Origin: Mactromeris polynyma | Taxonomy: Eukaryota > Mollusca > Bivalvia > Venerida > Mactridae | NCBI GenBank assembly: GCA_032209605.1 | Contig: JASFXZ010000020.1 | Coordinates: 2,115,501-2,179,500, forward strand | Length of the DNA: 64,000 nt | Reading direction: 5' to 3' | Shown here: piece by piece, positions 45,001-60,000 of the stretch | How the letters are laid out: every line of letters starts with the position of its first letter | How positions within the stretch are numbered: the stretch's first letter is position 1 | The notes under the pieces: model-generated | What the model was told of the DNA's origin: nothing | The model's database searches: none | The model's input: only the letters and a program-made list of their open reading frames with translations | Position numbers and translations under genes: made by a program

Positions 45001-48000
45001 AGATCTGTAAATCACTGTTAAAACTGTATGATCATATTTAATGTTATGCAAATTGTGTATCTTGATCACAGAAAGAGTATAGATAATTGTACCTTGTTGA
45101 CTGTTATAACACATGTGCTTCACTCAGTCAGATCTGTATCAAGTGACACATATGTATTTTTTAAATGATACCATTTAAAAGATTTTAAAATTGTAAAAAA
45201 AAGTTCTTAAGAGGTTTATCCAAACAAAACAACACGGGAATGTCTCTTCAACTATGGCATTGTTGATTCACGAACCAAATGTTGTAAAAAACGATTGAAA
45301 AAAAGTTGATTTCCTAACATAGGAAAAAGTGATGTCACTTCAAAGACTTAATATATTTAAGACAATCTTACATACGTCCCAATCTCTCAGGAGCACCCAA
45401 TCCTTTAGCTACCATCTCTTCAATTACACCTCTTTTTATAGCCCCTGATATGGTTTTATGCATATATATGTTTATGTCTTAACGTTCTTTCAAAAGCGGC
45501 TCTTTCTTTAGTCACAAACTCTTCAACAACGCCTGTATGTTCTAACCTTTGAATAAACTGATGTTTCTATCCATATAAATGCAAATAAATATCTATCTAT
45601 TTTGATTATTTTTAACATTTTTTCAAACGCGGATATTCCATCTGCAATCTCTTCAATAACACCACACTCTTCCAACAATATACCTTTACTATCATCTTAA
45701 ACTCTCTAAAGCAACAACCTCTCAACAACAGTCGAGGTTTTCGTCTTCAGTCTTGTCGCTATGGAGTCCAGGCACTGTATAAATTCGTCTTCAGTCTTGT
45801 CGCTAGGGAGTCCAGGCACTGTATAAATCGTCTTCAGTCTTGTCGCTAGGGAGTCCAGGCACTGTATACATTCGTCTTCAGTCTGGTCGCTAGGGAGTCC
45901 AGGCACTGTATACATTCGTCTTCAGTCTTGTCGCTAGGGAGTCCAGGCACTGTATACATTCGTCTTCAGTCTTGTCGCTAGGGAGTCCAGGCACTGTATA
46001 AATTCGTCTTCAGTCTTGTCGCTAGGGAGTCCAGGCACTGTATACATTCGTCTTCAGTCTTGTCGCTAGGGAGTCCAGGCACTGTATACATTCGTCTTCA
46101 GTCTTGTCGCTAGGGAGTCCAGGCACTGTATAAATTCGTCTTCAGTCTTGTCGCTAGGGAGTCCACAGGCACTGTATACATTCGTCTTCAGTCTTGTCGC
46201 TAGGGAGTCCAGGCACTGTATACATTCGTCTTCAGTCTTGTCGCTAGGGAGTCCAGGCACTGTATAAATTCGTCTTCAGTCTTGTCGCTAGGGAGTCCAG
46301 GCACTGTATAAATTCGTCTTCAGTCTTGTCGCTAGGGAGTCCAGGCAGTGTATAAATTTAAATATAATGGTGTACCTCTTTATTTACTCGATGTTTTTTA
46401 CAGAAATTAAAATTTAGTTTTAAAATAAAATAAACACTATTTAATCTTTGTTTTTAGTACATAGTAAATCAGCTAAAGAATGTAAATATTATATTCGTAA
46501 ACGAGGAGTACTGGTCAATAACGCTTACCCACCATTTTGTATTTTGAGAATCTGTACCACCAGTCGTGAAATAATAGGTTCGAATTACAGGAGATTGTCA
46601 CGAGTTCTCTCCCTTCACCCCTTCTAGAATTCTCTCTCTTATTCCCTTCTATAGTATTTGTATATAGAGTACTTGTATACATACACTTCAGAAGCGATAA
46701 AGGGAGACAACTCTAGAATGGATAAAGGGCGATAACTCGTGACAATCGCCTGTGGATTGAATCACGAATGCGATAGTTCGCTGTAAACAAAACCAACAAA
46801 AGTTGACCAGTATATGTTTTAATGAATTTCAGGAAAGCTAACATGGCGCAACTTCCGCATATTCAGTTCATTGAAGATATTCTAAACTTGTCGCTGACTT
46901 TATGTTCTGCTTTGGCTAAAAGTTGGGAAGTGGATTCCAAAGGTTGCAAGTCGGCTGAAGATATACGTGGAAGAATTATAGAATACTGGTTAAGACATAG
47001 AAAGAGTGATGTAAGTATGCATGCACTTTTCTTATTGACATCCGATTGGCTAATAATGAAGGTGTGTCCATGGCGACGCATATATTCGGAAGCTTCTGAT
47101 ATTACCATGTATGCTTACGATTTCTTACTAATATCGCTGTTTTTGTATTTGGCTGTTGAAATAGGACTTTCTTGTTCAACCGTCCTTAATATATGCTATT
47201 CTGTGACAGTATACTGTTTGATATATGTATACATATATATACACGTATCTTATATATATGTTGTTTTTGTACAATACTAAATGAAGTATTTGTTCTGTAC
47301 TGTTTTATTTGGGCTTAAGGTGTTTACCTCATAGTTGTCTTTGCACCATTTGTTTAATGTAACCGAGCTTGAAGGGAGCCATGGAGGTCGAGGGGTAGAG
47401 CCCCTGATGTCTTGGTCTTGATCCGAAAGGTTGCGAGTTCGAATCCATCCAAAACTAGTCCGCATACGTCACATTTTCCGAATATGGAGCGAGCACTGGT
47501 TAGTGAACCAGGAAGCGGTCACAGGGAGTGAATGATATAAATCTTAAATCTATTTTTCGCAGTGACGTAACGTAAATTGGTTAAAACAAAATTCTACAAC
47601 AAGCTTATCAAATTGCAATAGTCCTAAAATATTACCTTAAATATTGTAACTATCTGTCTTTTTTGTCGTACATTTATTTCGTTGGGTTGCGAGAATATAC
47701 AGTCATACACCGCATGCTCAGGTCAACATTTATACTTCCGCATAGTTCTATGGATTAAAGTCACGTTGTTTAACTCACGGATGGGTGCTTTTTATACGCA
47801 AACTACAGTTTTAAAAGAACATAATAGTCCAATTTCGCATGTGTAAAACGTTATTTATGTACGTTTTAAAATACGAGGAAGATATCAGTACAATAGGAGA
47901 TTAATCATCGGTATAGTCCGAACATATTAACCTGTTCCTTACGTGGTTACGGAAATCATTGTATTCGTGGATTTCGTACATTTTTTCTGTTATTAAATGA

Positions 48001-51000
48001 CCAAAACGTGCACATCAATATGACGAGAGCCGAACTTAACCGGATTAAAGACAATGATCTAGTTAGATAATCAGGCTACTGTGACAGTATGCTAATGGAG
48101 GCCCAGAGGACCAGGGCCCGTATTTACAAAGTTTTAAGACTGAATCTCAGACTTAGACTTTAAAATTGCAAAAACTAAATTTACAAGCATTTCGTTTACC
48201 TGAATATTTCTTGTTACTCACTCTACACGTTTGCCATGTTTTATCAAACTATATTGTGTAACAATAACGTAGGAACCAAATGTAACATTACCATTTTAAA
48301 GTCTAAGTCTCAGATTCAGTCTTAAAACGTTTGTGAATACGGGCCCAGGTTAATTTGTCCGAGTAATACTTTGCTTATTCTTTTTTTCACATCGATCGAG
48401 AAACAAGTGAACTTGTACTAGATTGCATAGAACGTAATTGAAAAGTTCAGTCGTAGTTAAAACACACACGTCCGAGATTAGCGGTGTCGGATTGCTTTAA
48501 GGTTCGCAGCAAACGTTTTTTTCTGTAAATGACATGCCATTAGCGAAAAACATTAAAAAGACTGGACTATATCTTCAAAGAAAATGTATCGTCACAACAA
48601 AAAAATACGTTTATGAAGTAAATGTTGCGCAAAAAACTCATATAATAATATAATCATCGGGTTTTTATTTCGAATAATTCATGGTTTCGACGTGCATAAG
48701 AAGAAACATTGGGACCTGAAAATAAGTTCGGATGATACAGAGTATTTGAATAGAAAGATGTCGAATAAGCGAGGTCCGAATGTATTTATATAATTGCATG
48801 CTATACTATTTAACTGCCATCAGATAATTGACGGAAAGAGACTACACATACCACATATTGGTGCGTATGCATTACAAGATCATCGGAGTTATCTTTTGTT
48901 ACTACCGTGTCGAAGTTTTTGTCGTTGATGTAATAATTTCGGGTCTCGATAACACTTTGGACAAGAACATAAAACGTGCATTAAATTGCTATTGCTATTG
49001 CTATTGTCCGGATCATATAAAGGTATAGCGTGCAGTAAAATGCGCTTTACAGGGACAAAAGCGCTATACATTGCCATATCATAAATATAGTACAACTCTT
49101 GCTGGTTGTTGTTGATGGCTGGCTGTTGTTGCTGACTGTCACGTTAACAGATTATGTTCAGCTGACTGGCTGTTGTTGCTGGCTGTTGTTGCTGGCTGGC
49201 TGTTGTTGCTGGCTGGCTGGCTGGCTATTGTTGCTAGCTGGCTGTTGTTGCTGGCTGGCTGTTGTTGCTGGCTGGCTGTTGTTGCTGGCTGGCTGTTGTT
49301 GCTGGCTGGCTGTTGTTGCTGGCTGGCTGTTGTTGCTGGCTGGCTGTTGTTGCTGGCTGTTGTTGCTGGCTGTTTTTGCTGACTGTTGTTGCTGGCTGTT
49401 GTTGCTGGCTGTTGTTGAGAGGTTGCTGCTCTAGAGAGGTTAAATGGATAGTAAATTATTACTACAAGACAAATTAATACTGTTGTTGTTGAGAGTTTGT
49501 TGCCTACTCCGCCGAAAGTAACTGACACATTCCCCACCTGAGTATGATGGCAAACAATGTGGGATGTATCTGTGGTCAACATGACAATGAGAACATTCGT
49601 CCAACCTGTTGTAGTGATATCAGCATAGCCCCTTCAGCGATATCAGCATAGCCCCTTCAGCTATATCAGCATAGCCCCTTCAGCGATATCAGCATAGCCC
49701 CTTCAGCTATATCAGCATAGCCCCTTCAGCGATATCAGCAAAGCCCCTTCAGCGATATCACCATAGCCCCTTCAGCTATATCAGCATAGCCCCTTCAGCG
49801 ATATCAGCATAGCCCCTTCAGCTATATCAGCATAGCCCCTTCAGTGATATCAGCAAAGCCCCTTCAGCGATATCAGCATACCCCCTTCAGCTATATCAGC
49901 ATACCCCCTTCAGCTATATCAGTATACCCCCTTCAGTGATATCAGCATACCCCCTTCAGTGATATCAGCATACCCCCTTCAGTGATATCAGCATACCCCC
50001 TTCAGTGATATCAGTATACCCCCTTCAGTGATATCAGTATACCCCCTTCAGTGATATCAGTATACCCCCTTCAGTGATATCAGTATACCCCCTTCAGTGA
50101 TATCAGCATACCCCCTTCAGTGATATCAGCATACCCCCTTCAGTGATATCAGCATACCCCCTTCAGTGATATCAGTATACCCCCTTCAGTGATATCAGTA
50201 TACCCCCTTCAGTGATATCAGTATACCCCCTTCAGTGATATCAGCATACCCCCTTCAGTGATATCAGCATACCCCCTTCAGTGATATCAGTATACCCCCT
50301 TCAGCTATATCAGCATAGCCCCTTCAGCGATATCAGCATAGCCCCTTCAGCGATATCAGGATACCTCCTTCTCAAATTATCCCCGATACCTTAGATTCGG
50401 GTTCAGATTACCAGGAGGGGAAGGTAATTTCAAACAACCCTTCCTACGATTTCAGATAACCTCCATCATTCCTTTATTTTTGTCTTTATCTATATACATA
50501 ACATTAAACAACATTAAAGTATATAAATATAAATGTTTAGCATCAAAACAACAACAAGAAAACAACACCAACAACCGTAACAACAGTGTAATTAACCTTG
50601 TATTGATTCTTCGCAGTTCAATATTAGCTTCCAATTTTGTATTTGTCATATTTGTGTTCAGTAAACTTACCATGATTTCAAAAAATCGAAAATTATACAT
50701 TTGGTCAGTCAGCGAAGGGGTTATCTATAGACTACGTGGGAGTAACATGAAATGTTTTCAGATTTCCGGGGACAACTTGAATAAGGGTGTTAGTTTGAAC
50801 TCTTTACCCCGGGTTTCGAAGTATCGTACTCCAGACTAGCTGTCGGGTGTTTCGCTATCGTCTTGGCTTATTGGATCGATCTAAATATGTATTAAAATGT
50901 AATGATACACGTTGATATGAGAGTACGGTGGTGACTTCTTGTTCGTAGTTCGTATCCTAAAAGATAAAATATAGAATAGTGGACTATTCAAAAGCGAAGT

Positions 51001-54000
51001 GCTTGATTTCACATTTACACGGTTCCAATTCATTCCATAAAGTGGGTTTTAATAGAATTGCTTCTCTTCACGAGGTTGGATCATGCGTTTTGTATTTGGA
51101 ACATTTCTGTGGTTAAACCCCTACTTAACATAAACATAAAAGATCGTTTGTTTTTGATTTTTTTAAATCCATTTTATTGTAATGTAAATTGAACTCTTTG
51201 TTGGTTTAAAAGAAATGTCAATGATCATGTTTTGTTATAACGAGCGGAGACTTGGACGGATCATTACAGTGACTGGCAGACCGACCAGGAAGTTAGGAAT
51301 TATCACCAATGCTCTGCGTGATTAAATATTCGCTAGCTAAACCTTATAGTAGGTATTTAAAAAAGGAAAAATGGGTTTAACTTAAATCGTTGATCCTTCA
51401 TAAACAGTGAATCATACTTGATGACAGTTTGCCATATAAAAACACAAGCTCTGTACTAATTACTGACACAGTTTTTTTTTTCAATTTAAGACTATTTTCT
51501 CATTCTTCCGGGTCTTCGACATCGTGTCATCCTTAATTGACATTTTCCAAATTTCAAGTGTATTGACAATAAATGTTAATGATCACCAATATACTATTCT
51601 TTAACTATTCAGATACTTACAACGCACCCTCACTAGAGAAACACACTTCGGGCAATGCAAATTTAGCCCGTTGATGAGAGGTGGGTCCTCTAGATAGACT
51701 TAATTCGTAATACAGTTAAACGAACGGGAACATTGATCATGTTGTTGACGAGAGGTTGTTGCTTGCAACTGACCTCCTTACGTAACTGAAATACTGTTGA
51801 AACCAGCGTCACCTTTCACCACACCAGAAACATTTCAATCGAGTTTAACGCAGTTTTTCAATAAGTTTCAGTTATGATGGGTGGTCACCTGACCTAGTCG
51901 CTTTCCCGAAATTAATTATGAACAGTCACTGCTCCCGAAGCATCTCAATCTGAGCTCAAAATTGTCTTAAATAGTTGAGATTTCTCATCTGAGACACAAC
52001 TCAATATCGGTTTCAAAACGAAATAAGAAATGAACCTTCTCTCAGAAAGTTTTCAAGATATCCAAAATTTGATTTGCATCAAACTCAGGCTCTGATTTGA
52101 GCAAAATCGCAATATTGAGCTGAGGTTTCCTTAGGAGATCGGGATCTGGACTCGCACCTGAACTCGCACCTGGACTCGCACCTGGACTCGCACATGGACT
52201 TGCATCTGGACTCGCACCTGGACTCGCACATGGACTCGCACATGGACTCGCACATGGACTCGCACATGGACTCGCACATGGACTCGCACATGGACTCGCA
52301 CATGGACTTGCACATGGACTTGCACCTGGACTTGCACCTGGACTTGTACCTGGACTTGCTGTTGGACTAGCACCTGGACTCGCACCTGGACCTCCCGGGT
52401 GACAAAACATGTGTGTTCATACGTAAACTACATGGATCTTTATTTACCTTTCAGGGAGTTGTTATTCAACTTAATGATGCTGTCAAAGAACAACAAAAGA
52501 CTCGAGATCAACTCTACAACAAATATAAGCAGGCACAATCATTGTACGATGAACTGACGGGAAAAATCAAGAGTAATCTTGAACAGTCTCATCCGGGTAT
52601 GGAAATATTTTTCTTTATTATTCATTTACGACATTGTCTCGTTCGGCTTGGGTTGAGTCGAAATTTTAATACGTCGCGTTCTCTTAAAGTAATTGTCCCT
52701 CGTTCTTTAATGTATATTGTCCCAAACTCTTTGATTTTTCCTTGCCATTTTTAATTCAATACTAGATGCAACATAGAAGTATAACCATATTTTTATTTAT
52801 AAAATTATAAAATCTTCTTTGTTGTTTGGAAACAATGCTGGGGGGCTCTATGGTCGACTGGTTATGGCCGCTGACTTAGATCGATTGGCCATCGCTATTG
52901 CGGGTTCGAGTCCCTACCGGGGATGTAAATTTGTATGCGACGAAGCTTTCCAGCTGATTTACGAGATATCGGTGGTTCTATGATGCATTATTGAATAGAC
53001 GGGCTAACACGTTTTACCTGTATATGCATTTGATTCAAATCCCATGATATTGTTATGAGCCCCCCCCCTTATCCCTTCTAGAGTTCTCTCTCTTTATCCC
53101 TTCTTTAGCATGTACAACAGGAGAGAACTCGTGACAATCTCTTGAGATTCAAATTTCCGATTTATCACAATAGTGAGTTTCAATTATTGAAATGTAAAGT
53201 GTAACTATTTTTATTTTATAATTTACAGGTATCCATCAAACGTTTGAGGACAGGAAGAAGTCATTAAAATCTGGGGAGATCACAATTGTAGTGGCTGGTA
53301 AGTATCTTTTAAAATAAAAACGCATCGCACATGCGTACAACTTTGATGGACTCAATCTTACGATAATAACTTTAGTAATGGAGAAGTAAGGTTTATGTGT
53401 GCTCGAGTAACAGTGTCCAGTCCACGTATTATCATCGTACACAATCCACTAGTTATCATGGCAAGTGTAGGCATTATTCTGTCCAGTGCAACGAATTCTA
53501 AGCATCATTTCTTGCCAATGACACCTACTTTATGAGTTTATTTACATTTAAACCGGCCCATAACATGTGAACATTTTTACAAAGCAAAACAAAGTTTTAA
53601 CATCTCATAAAACATACAAACATACATGTACATATATGAGTCAAGACATTACATCAATATAACACTAAGCAGGTTTCAACATATCTTAGTTATAGTCGGT
53701 TTTCCGCAGAAATGCACCAAAGTGCGAGCTTGACAACATTCTTGTCGTTTTGATTTTACGCCATTGTACTATAAATACATCTATTATAAAAGGGATAAAG
53801 GGAATTAACTCTAAAATGGATAAAGGAAGAGAACTCGTGACCATATCCTGTGGCCTCAGTTCTCGTGCACTTCACGGATTTTACCACTAGTCACGAGAAA
53901 ATATTGTTATAATAACTGAAGTAGGATTTTGATAGACCGAAAGTATGTATTTAAACAGAAATGTGTGTGCTATTTTGATTTTGCATAATCTGTTTAAACA

Positions 54001-57000
54001 TTTAGTTATAGTCATAAAAATCATATTACAAAATGGGATATAGTGTGTGTGCACAGATCATGACGAAATTGTATACGCATATTAATTTACTTTTCTGCAA
54101 AGCAATTATATCCCTGGTAACTAGATGAATATTTCTCATAATAGCCCTATATCCCTGACCACATGACAAGTCAAGCTTATATTAACTATGCAAATTACTT
54201 ACACTTAAACATGGCTGTATGTAATATTGCGTAAAGATTCGTCAAATGTCCGTGGCACATGCCTTGAAGTTAATATAAGGGAAGTAACAACAGCATTATA
54301 GATACTTTTTTATTCTGCAGAGGTTGTTTCCCTTGGTAATTGGAATCGATAAATCGGTTTGGCAGAATTTTAAAACTTTAGTTTTAAATTCGTATAGTTT
54401 GATGCTGTACAGAATGAAAGACAAATATGTTATGTTATCGTTTCCTTTTGATATTACAGTAAAATCTCACTTAAAGACCACCTCGATATTAAGACCAGTT
54501 TGCAGGTGTCCCAATTGTGGTCTTATTATTGAGGTATTAGTAATTTTACTGTATTTACAATCATCTCTGTAACTAGTAATACATTGCTTTAAGACAACCT
54601 TATTATTAAGACCACCTCATTAATAACACCATATCTACACGGACCAGTTTTCTGTTATCTCCATACATTTACTCGATAATACTAGGACCAACTTGATTGA
54701 GATTTCATTGTGATGACGTGTTTAAAGACACTTGCGTTCTAAATATTAAATTGTTAAATTATTTAAGAACTGGTGGAAGTAAAATCAAAGAAACCGTATT
54801 AAAAACATGTGGCATCTTCTATCAGACAATGGTTTATGAAACTAGTCAAGTAGTTGGCTTTTTATATAGCTGTGACGAGTGTTTAAATACATTAATTGTA
54901 TTCAGTTATTCCAAACTGATTCCAAGACAACACAGTCGGACCTCGTTCATTCGAATTCGTCGGGTCCGTAATTTCATTTCGAATAATACATAGTTTCGAA
55001 TAGTCCATTTTAATTCGACGTGCCTAAAAAGATGCCTCGGGACCTGATATTTATTTCGGATGATACCATGTATTCGGATAGAAAGTTTTCGAATAAACGA
55101 CGTCACACTGTTAATGTTTCTCTTCTAATCGTCGAGGAAGTCATCTGAGTTCGTACAACTTTCGCTCAGAGCATTGTAATAATAAGGGAGACGTCGTGGT
55201 CCTGGACGGAGCGCCTGACTCCTGTTCCGGAGACCGTGAGTTCGAATTCCGCCTTCCGCGAGTTTGTAAGGCAAACGTTACAAAGCCTGAATTAGTAGCG
55301 AGTACTATTAGGTAAAGCAGGAAACATCGAGAGTGAAGAATATAAGTTGTTTCGCACTCGATGTATTATGTAAAAAAACTTTAAACTAATCAACAAACAT
55401 TTCATAAGTATTACATTGTATTTTCATCATAGGAGATCGTCACGATTTCTATCCCTTGTACTAGACAATTGTACATATAGTAAACTATCGATAATAAGAC
55501 CACCAACAGGACCCTTGAACACCTGTCTTCTTATTTAGGCGGTCTTCATATTGAGGTTGAATAAAGAGCAAAACAGTGAAAATGGGCTTGAAATGTGTTC
55601 TTAATTTCGAGGTGGTTTTATTATTGAGGTGGTCTTTAAGTTTTACTGTACTGTAAAAGGGATAAATGGGGAGAACTCTTGAAGGGACAAGGGTAGACAA
55701 ACCGTGACAATCTCATGTTATTTACTTGTTGCTTTATTTGAAAGAAAGTTAAACTTTCACTAATCTGTATTTTCAGGTGAAGTTGGCGCCGGAAAATCGT
55801 CATTTATTAACTTACTACTTGGGTCACAACTGTTCCCGACGGATGCTCTGAAATGTACGAACACAGTCTGTGAGATACGCCGCAGTGACAGGGAGGAAGC
55901 GGTGTTCTATCTGAAGCCTCAACTATCGGACAGCGAGGAAAGACAACGACGAATGGCCGACAAGACGATTAGTTTGCGTACGGTTTTAATTGAATATGTT
56001 GTTGTTGATATTGATGATGATTGGTCTGCTGATAGTAATTTGATAGATTTAGCGCCATTTCTGCTGATAACGATGCTATGATGTTGATGCTGTTGATGAT
56101 GTTGCCGTTGTTGAAATGGCTTATATTATTCTTATAAATGTATGATCGCTATAGGCATAGTAGATTGTCACGAGTTCTCTCCCTTTATCCTTTCTATAGT
56201 ATAATATATACATATAATATAGAAGGGATAAAGGGAAATCACTCATGACATTATCCTGTACGCAATAGGAGTGAACGGGACTGTAAGACATTAATTATAA
56301 ATGATAAATCCCCCGGTACGCCCAGTCGGTAGATTACTCGACTACCAATGTGGCATTGGGTGTAATTGATTGCAGTCTGTTCTCCATGACAATTTGTCTG
56401 AAGAACCTTTGTACTCAATGTGTGATTCATGTCGAGAAGTCAGTTGCTCAAGGAAGAACAGATCAAGCACCGATTGGTAATTCAGAAACGCTTGGTAGCT
56501 CAATTGCCCCCCGTTCACAAAGAAATACTGTTGAAAGGCAGAATGAAAATCACACAAAAATAAAGCTGGTTCGTCTTTACACATCATTAATAGGGCAGCA
56601 TATTGGTGAATAGGGGTGCGGTCTCTAACTCGTTTATCGAAGGTCATGTCTGGAGAGAGGTTGCACCGCTATGAGTCCCCACATTAGACAGGCGTACTGG
56701 TAAGTAACCCAGAAAGCAATCATCTACAGCGATTCATATAAGTAACTGCAGGAAACTTGTTTCACAATCGATGTAAAATGAAGAATGTTCACCCTAAAAT
56801 TAATTAAAGTAAACTTATTGTATCATAACCTTGCTCCATTTTTAGGTGGCTTAAAAGGTCTACAAGAGTTCAAGGACTGTATTGCTGAGTTCGACCAACA
56901 TGACGACAACCCTTACATGCGATGTGAAGTTTATTACCCCTTCCAGACACTGAGTGTAAGTGACGAGACTGAGTAAATATACAGTGAAACTTCATATAAA

Positions 57001-60000
57001 GACCACCTCACAATCAGACCTTTTGTTCAATTTCTGTGCTATATTATTATCCATTATCCAGACCACCTCTGATACACGACCAACTTCCTTCAAACTCTAA
57101 GATGGTTATCTGGTTTTCAAGGTATTTGATATAACTTCAAGTCAGGAAGTAATATTAATAATTATAATAATAAAATGACAATACGCCATAAGCCAGACAT
57201 TTCAGGGATTTATAAAGCACGTGTATAAATACTACACACACAGAATAATGAAAAAAAACACCAAAAAAAAACCTCGACAATAGTATAGTTGTAATATAGG
57301 CTATATTATGTCTTATTTCTTATAATACATGACTTATTACAGTACATGTATGACTATTACAGTACATGTATGACTATAACAGTACGTGTATGACTATTAC
57401 AGTACATGTATGACTATTACAGTACATGTATGACTATTACAGTACATGTATGACTATAACAGTACATGTATGACTATTACAGTACATGTATGACTATTAC
57501 AGTACATGTATGACTATTACAGTACATGTATGACTATTACAGTACATGTATGACTATTACAGTACATGTATGACTATTACAGTACATGTATGACTATTAC
57601 AGTACATGTATGACTATTACAGTACATGTATGACTATTACAGTACATGTATGACTATTACAGTACATGTATGACTATTACAGTACATGTATGACTATTAC
57701 AGTACATGTATGACTATTACAGTACATGCATGACTATTACAGTACATGTATGACTATTACAGTACATGTATGACTATTACAAATACAGATAAAGAATGAT
57801 GAAATTAATCATTAAACATCTAATATAATATATGACTTATTTGTGTGTTACAGAAAGGCGTGGTGATCGTGGACACGCCAGGCATTGAAGGAGGAATGAA
57901 CGTGGACCAGAAACTACAGAAATATCTCTCAAAAGCATTTGGATTCATTTACATCATTAATACCAATGCTGCTGGCGGTGTTCAGAAAAGCAGGGTACTA
58001 TTAATTATAATATTTATATCATACCCTTTGGAAGATGTGACCAAGCAGTCTTTGCTAGTTGTAATATTGATTTAGACAGTTCCAAGGCTATACATCGCTG
58101 TGTGGCTATTATGATTATTTATGTTTTAGATGTATGTTAAGTTCCCCTTTCCCAATGTGCAGTGCATTTACTAAACATACATATATAGTCATGTTCTGTT
58201 CTCCCCTTTGTGGCCTATTACTCGCTTGCTTGACTTGTTCCGTGTTGTATTCCATCCATTAAACACCTCTCTTGTTGCCCCCACCCCTAAATAAGCCTTA
58301 GTTGTTCTTAATTGTCGGCCAGACCATACTATGTACCCCTATTCCCATACATGTTTACCATGCCTAATGATTTGTTTCCCGGTGTCTGTGTGGGGATACA
58401 TTAAATTTGCAAAAGTTTTATTTACCAACATTTCGTTTTCATTAACTTTAAACGACTGAAATTCTTGTTTCCATCTGTACACTTTTGCAAAGTTTTATTA
58501 AATTACAACATATAAGTAGAAAGAACATTTTAATTTTTGAATGAGACCCCAGTGTTTATGAATGAGACCCCAGTGTTTATGAATGAGACTCCAGTGTTTA
58601 TGAATGAGACCCCAGTGTTTATGAATGAGACTCCAGTGTTTATGAATGAGACCCCAGTGTTTATGAATGGGACCCCTGTGTTTGTGAGTGAGACCCCAGT
58701 GTTTATGAATGAGACCCCAGTGTTTATGAATGAGACCCCAGTGTTTATGAATGAGACTCCAGTGTTTATGAATGAGACCCCAGTGTTTATGAATGAGACC
58801 CCTGTGTTTATGAATGAGACTCCAGTGTTTATGAATGAGACCCCAGTGTTTATGAATGAGACCCCAGTGTTTATGAATGAGACCCCTGTGTTTGTGAGTG
58901 AGACCCCAGTGTTTATGAATGAGACTCCAGTGTTTATGAATGAGACCCCAGTGTTTATGAATGAGACCCCAGTGTTTATGAATGAGACTCCAGTGTTTAT
59001 GAATGAGACCCCAGTGTTTATGAATGAGACTCCAGTGTTTATGAATGAGACCCCAGTGTTTATGAATGAGACCCCTGTGTTTGTGAGTGATACCCCAGTG
59101 TTTATGAATGAGACCTCAGTGTTTATGAATGAGACCTCAGTGTTTATGAATGAGACTCCAGTGTTTATGAATGAGACCTCAGTGTTTATGAGTGAGCCCC
59201 CAGTGTTTATGAATGAGACCCCATTGTTTATGAGTGAGACCTCAGTGTTTATGAGTGAGCCCCCAGTGTTTATGAATGAGACCCTATGTCTTATTTCTAC
59301 AGCTTACATGCGGAATTTAATATTAACAAATATTTAGAATCTATATTTTCGAGAAAAAAATCTTAGTCCTTAAACAAACAGTGAAATCTCTCCATAGCAA
59401 CGCCAATCTGGAGATGACAATTTCGGGTGGTGTTGAGAGGTTGATGCTCGAGGAGGTTAAACTGGTAGTAAGGTTTTACAAAGGGAACATTGAATACGTT
59501 GTTGAAAAGAAGTTGTTGTTCGAGAGATGGCCGCTCTGGAGAGATCGCAATGTACTCTAATACTGCATACATTTCTATTTCTAGCTAGGACATTTACTGA
59601 CCACGGTAGTGAACTCATGTGAGGATTTCAGTCCGGAGGCTTCATTGTTTATAGGCAATAAATGGGAACATGTTCCAGAGAGCGACAAACAGGCCGTAAA
59701 AACTGAAATATTTCAAAAGCTGTCAGACGTCTACCCGGGTATTACATCGAATCAACTGCATTTTATGTCCGTCAAAAAGGTACGACAGTCCGTCACATTA
59801 ATATACAGTCGGACCTAGTTCATTCGAATTCATCGGGTCCGAAATTTTGTTTCTTTATAATACATGGTTTGAAATAGCCCATTTCAATTCGACATGCCTA
59901 TTTTCCAGAAGATACATCGGGGCCTGATATTTATTACAGATGATACCATATTCGAATCGAACGTTGTCGAATAAACGAGGTCCGACTGTATATTAATTTA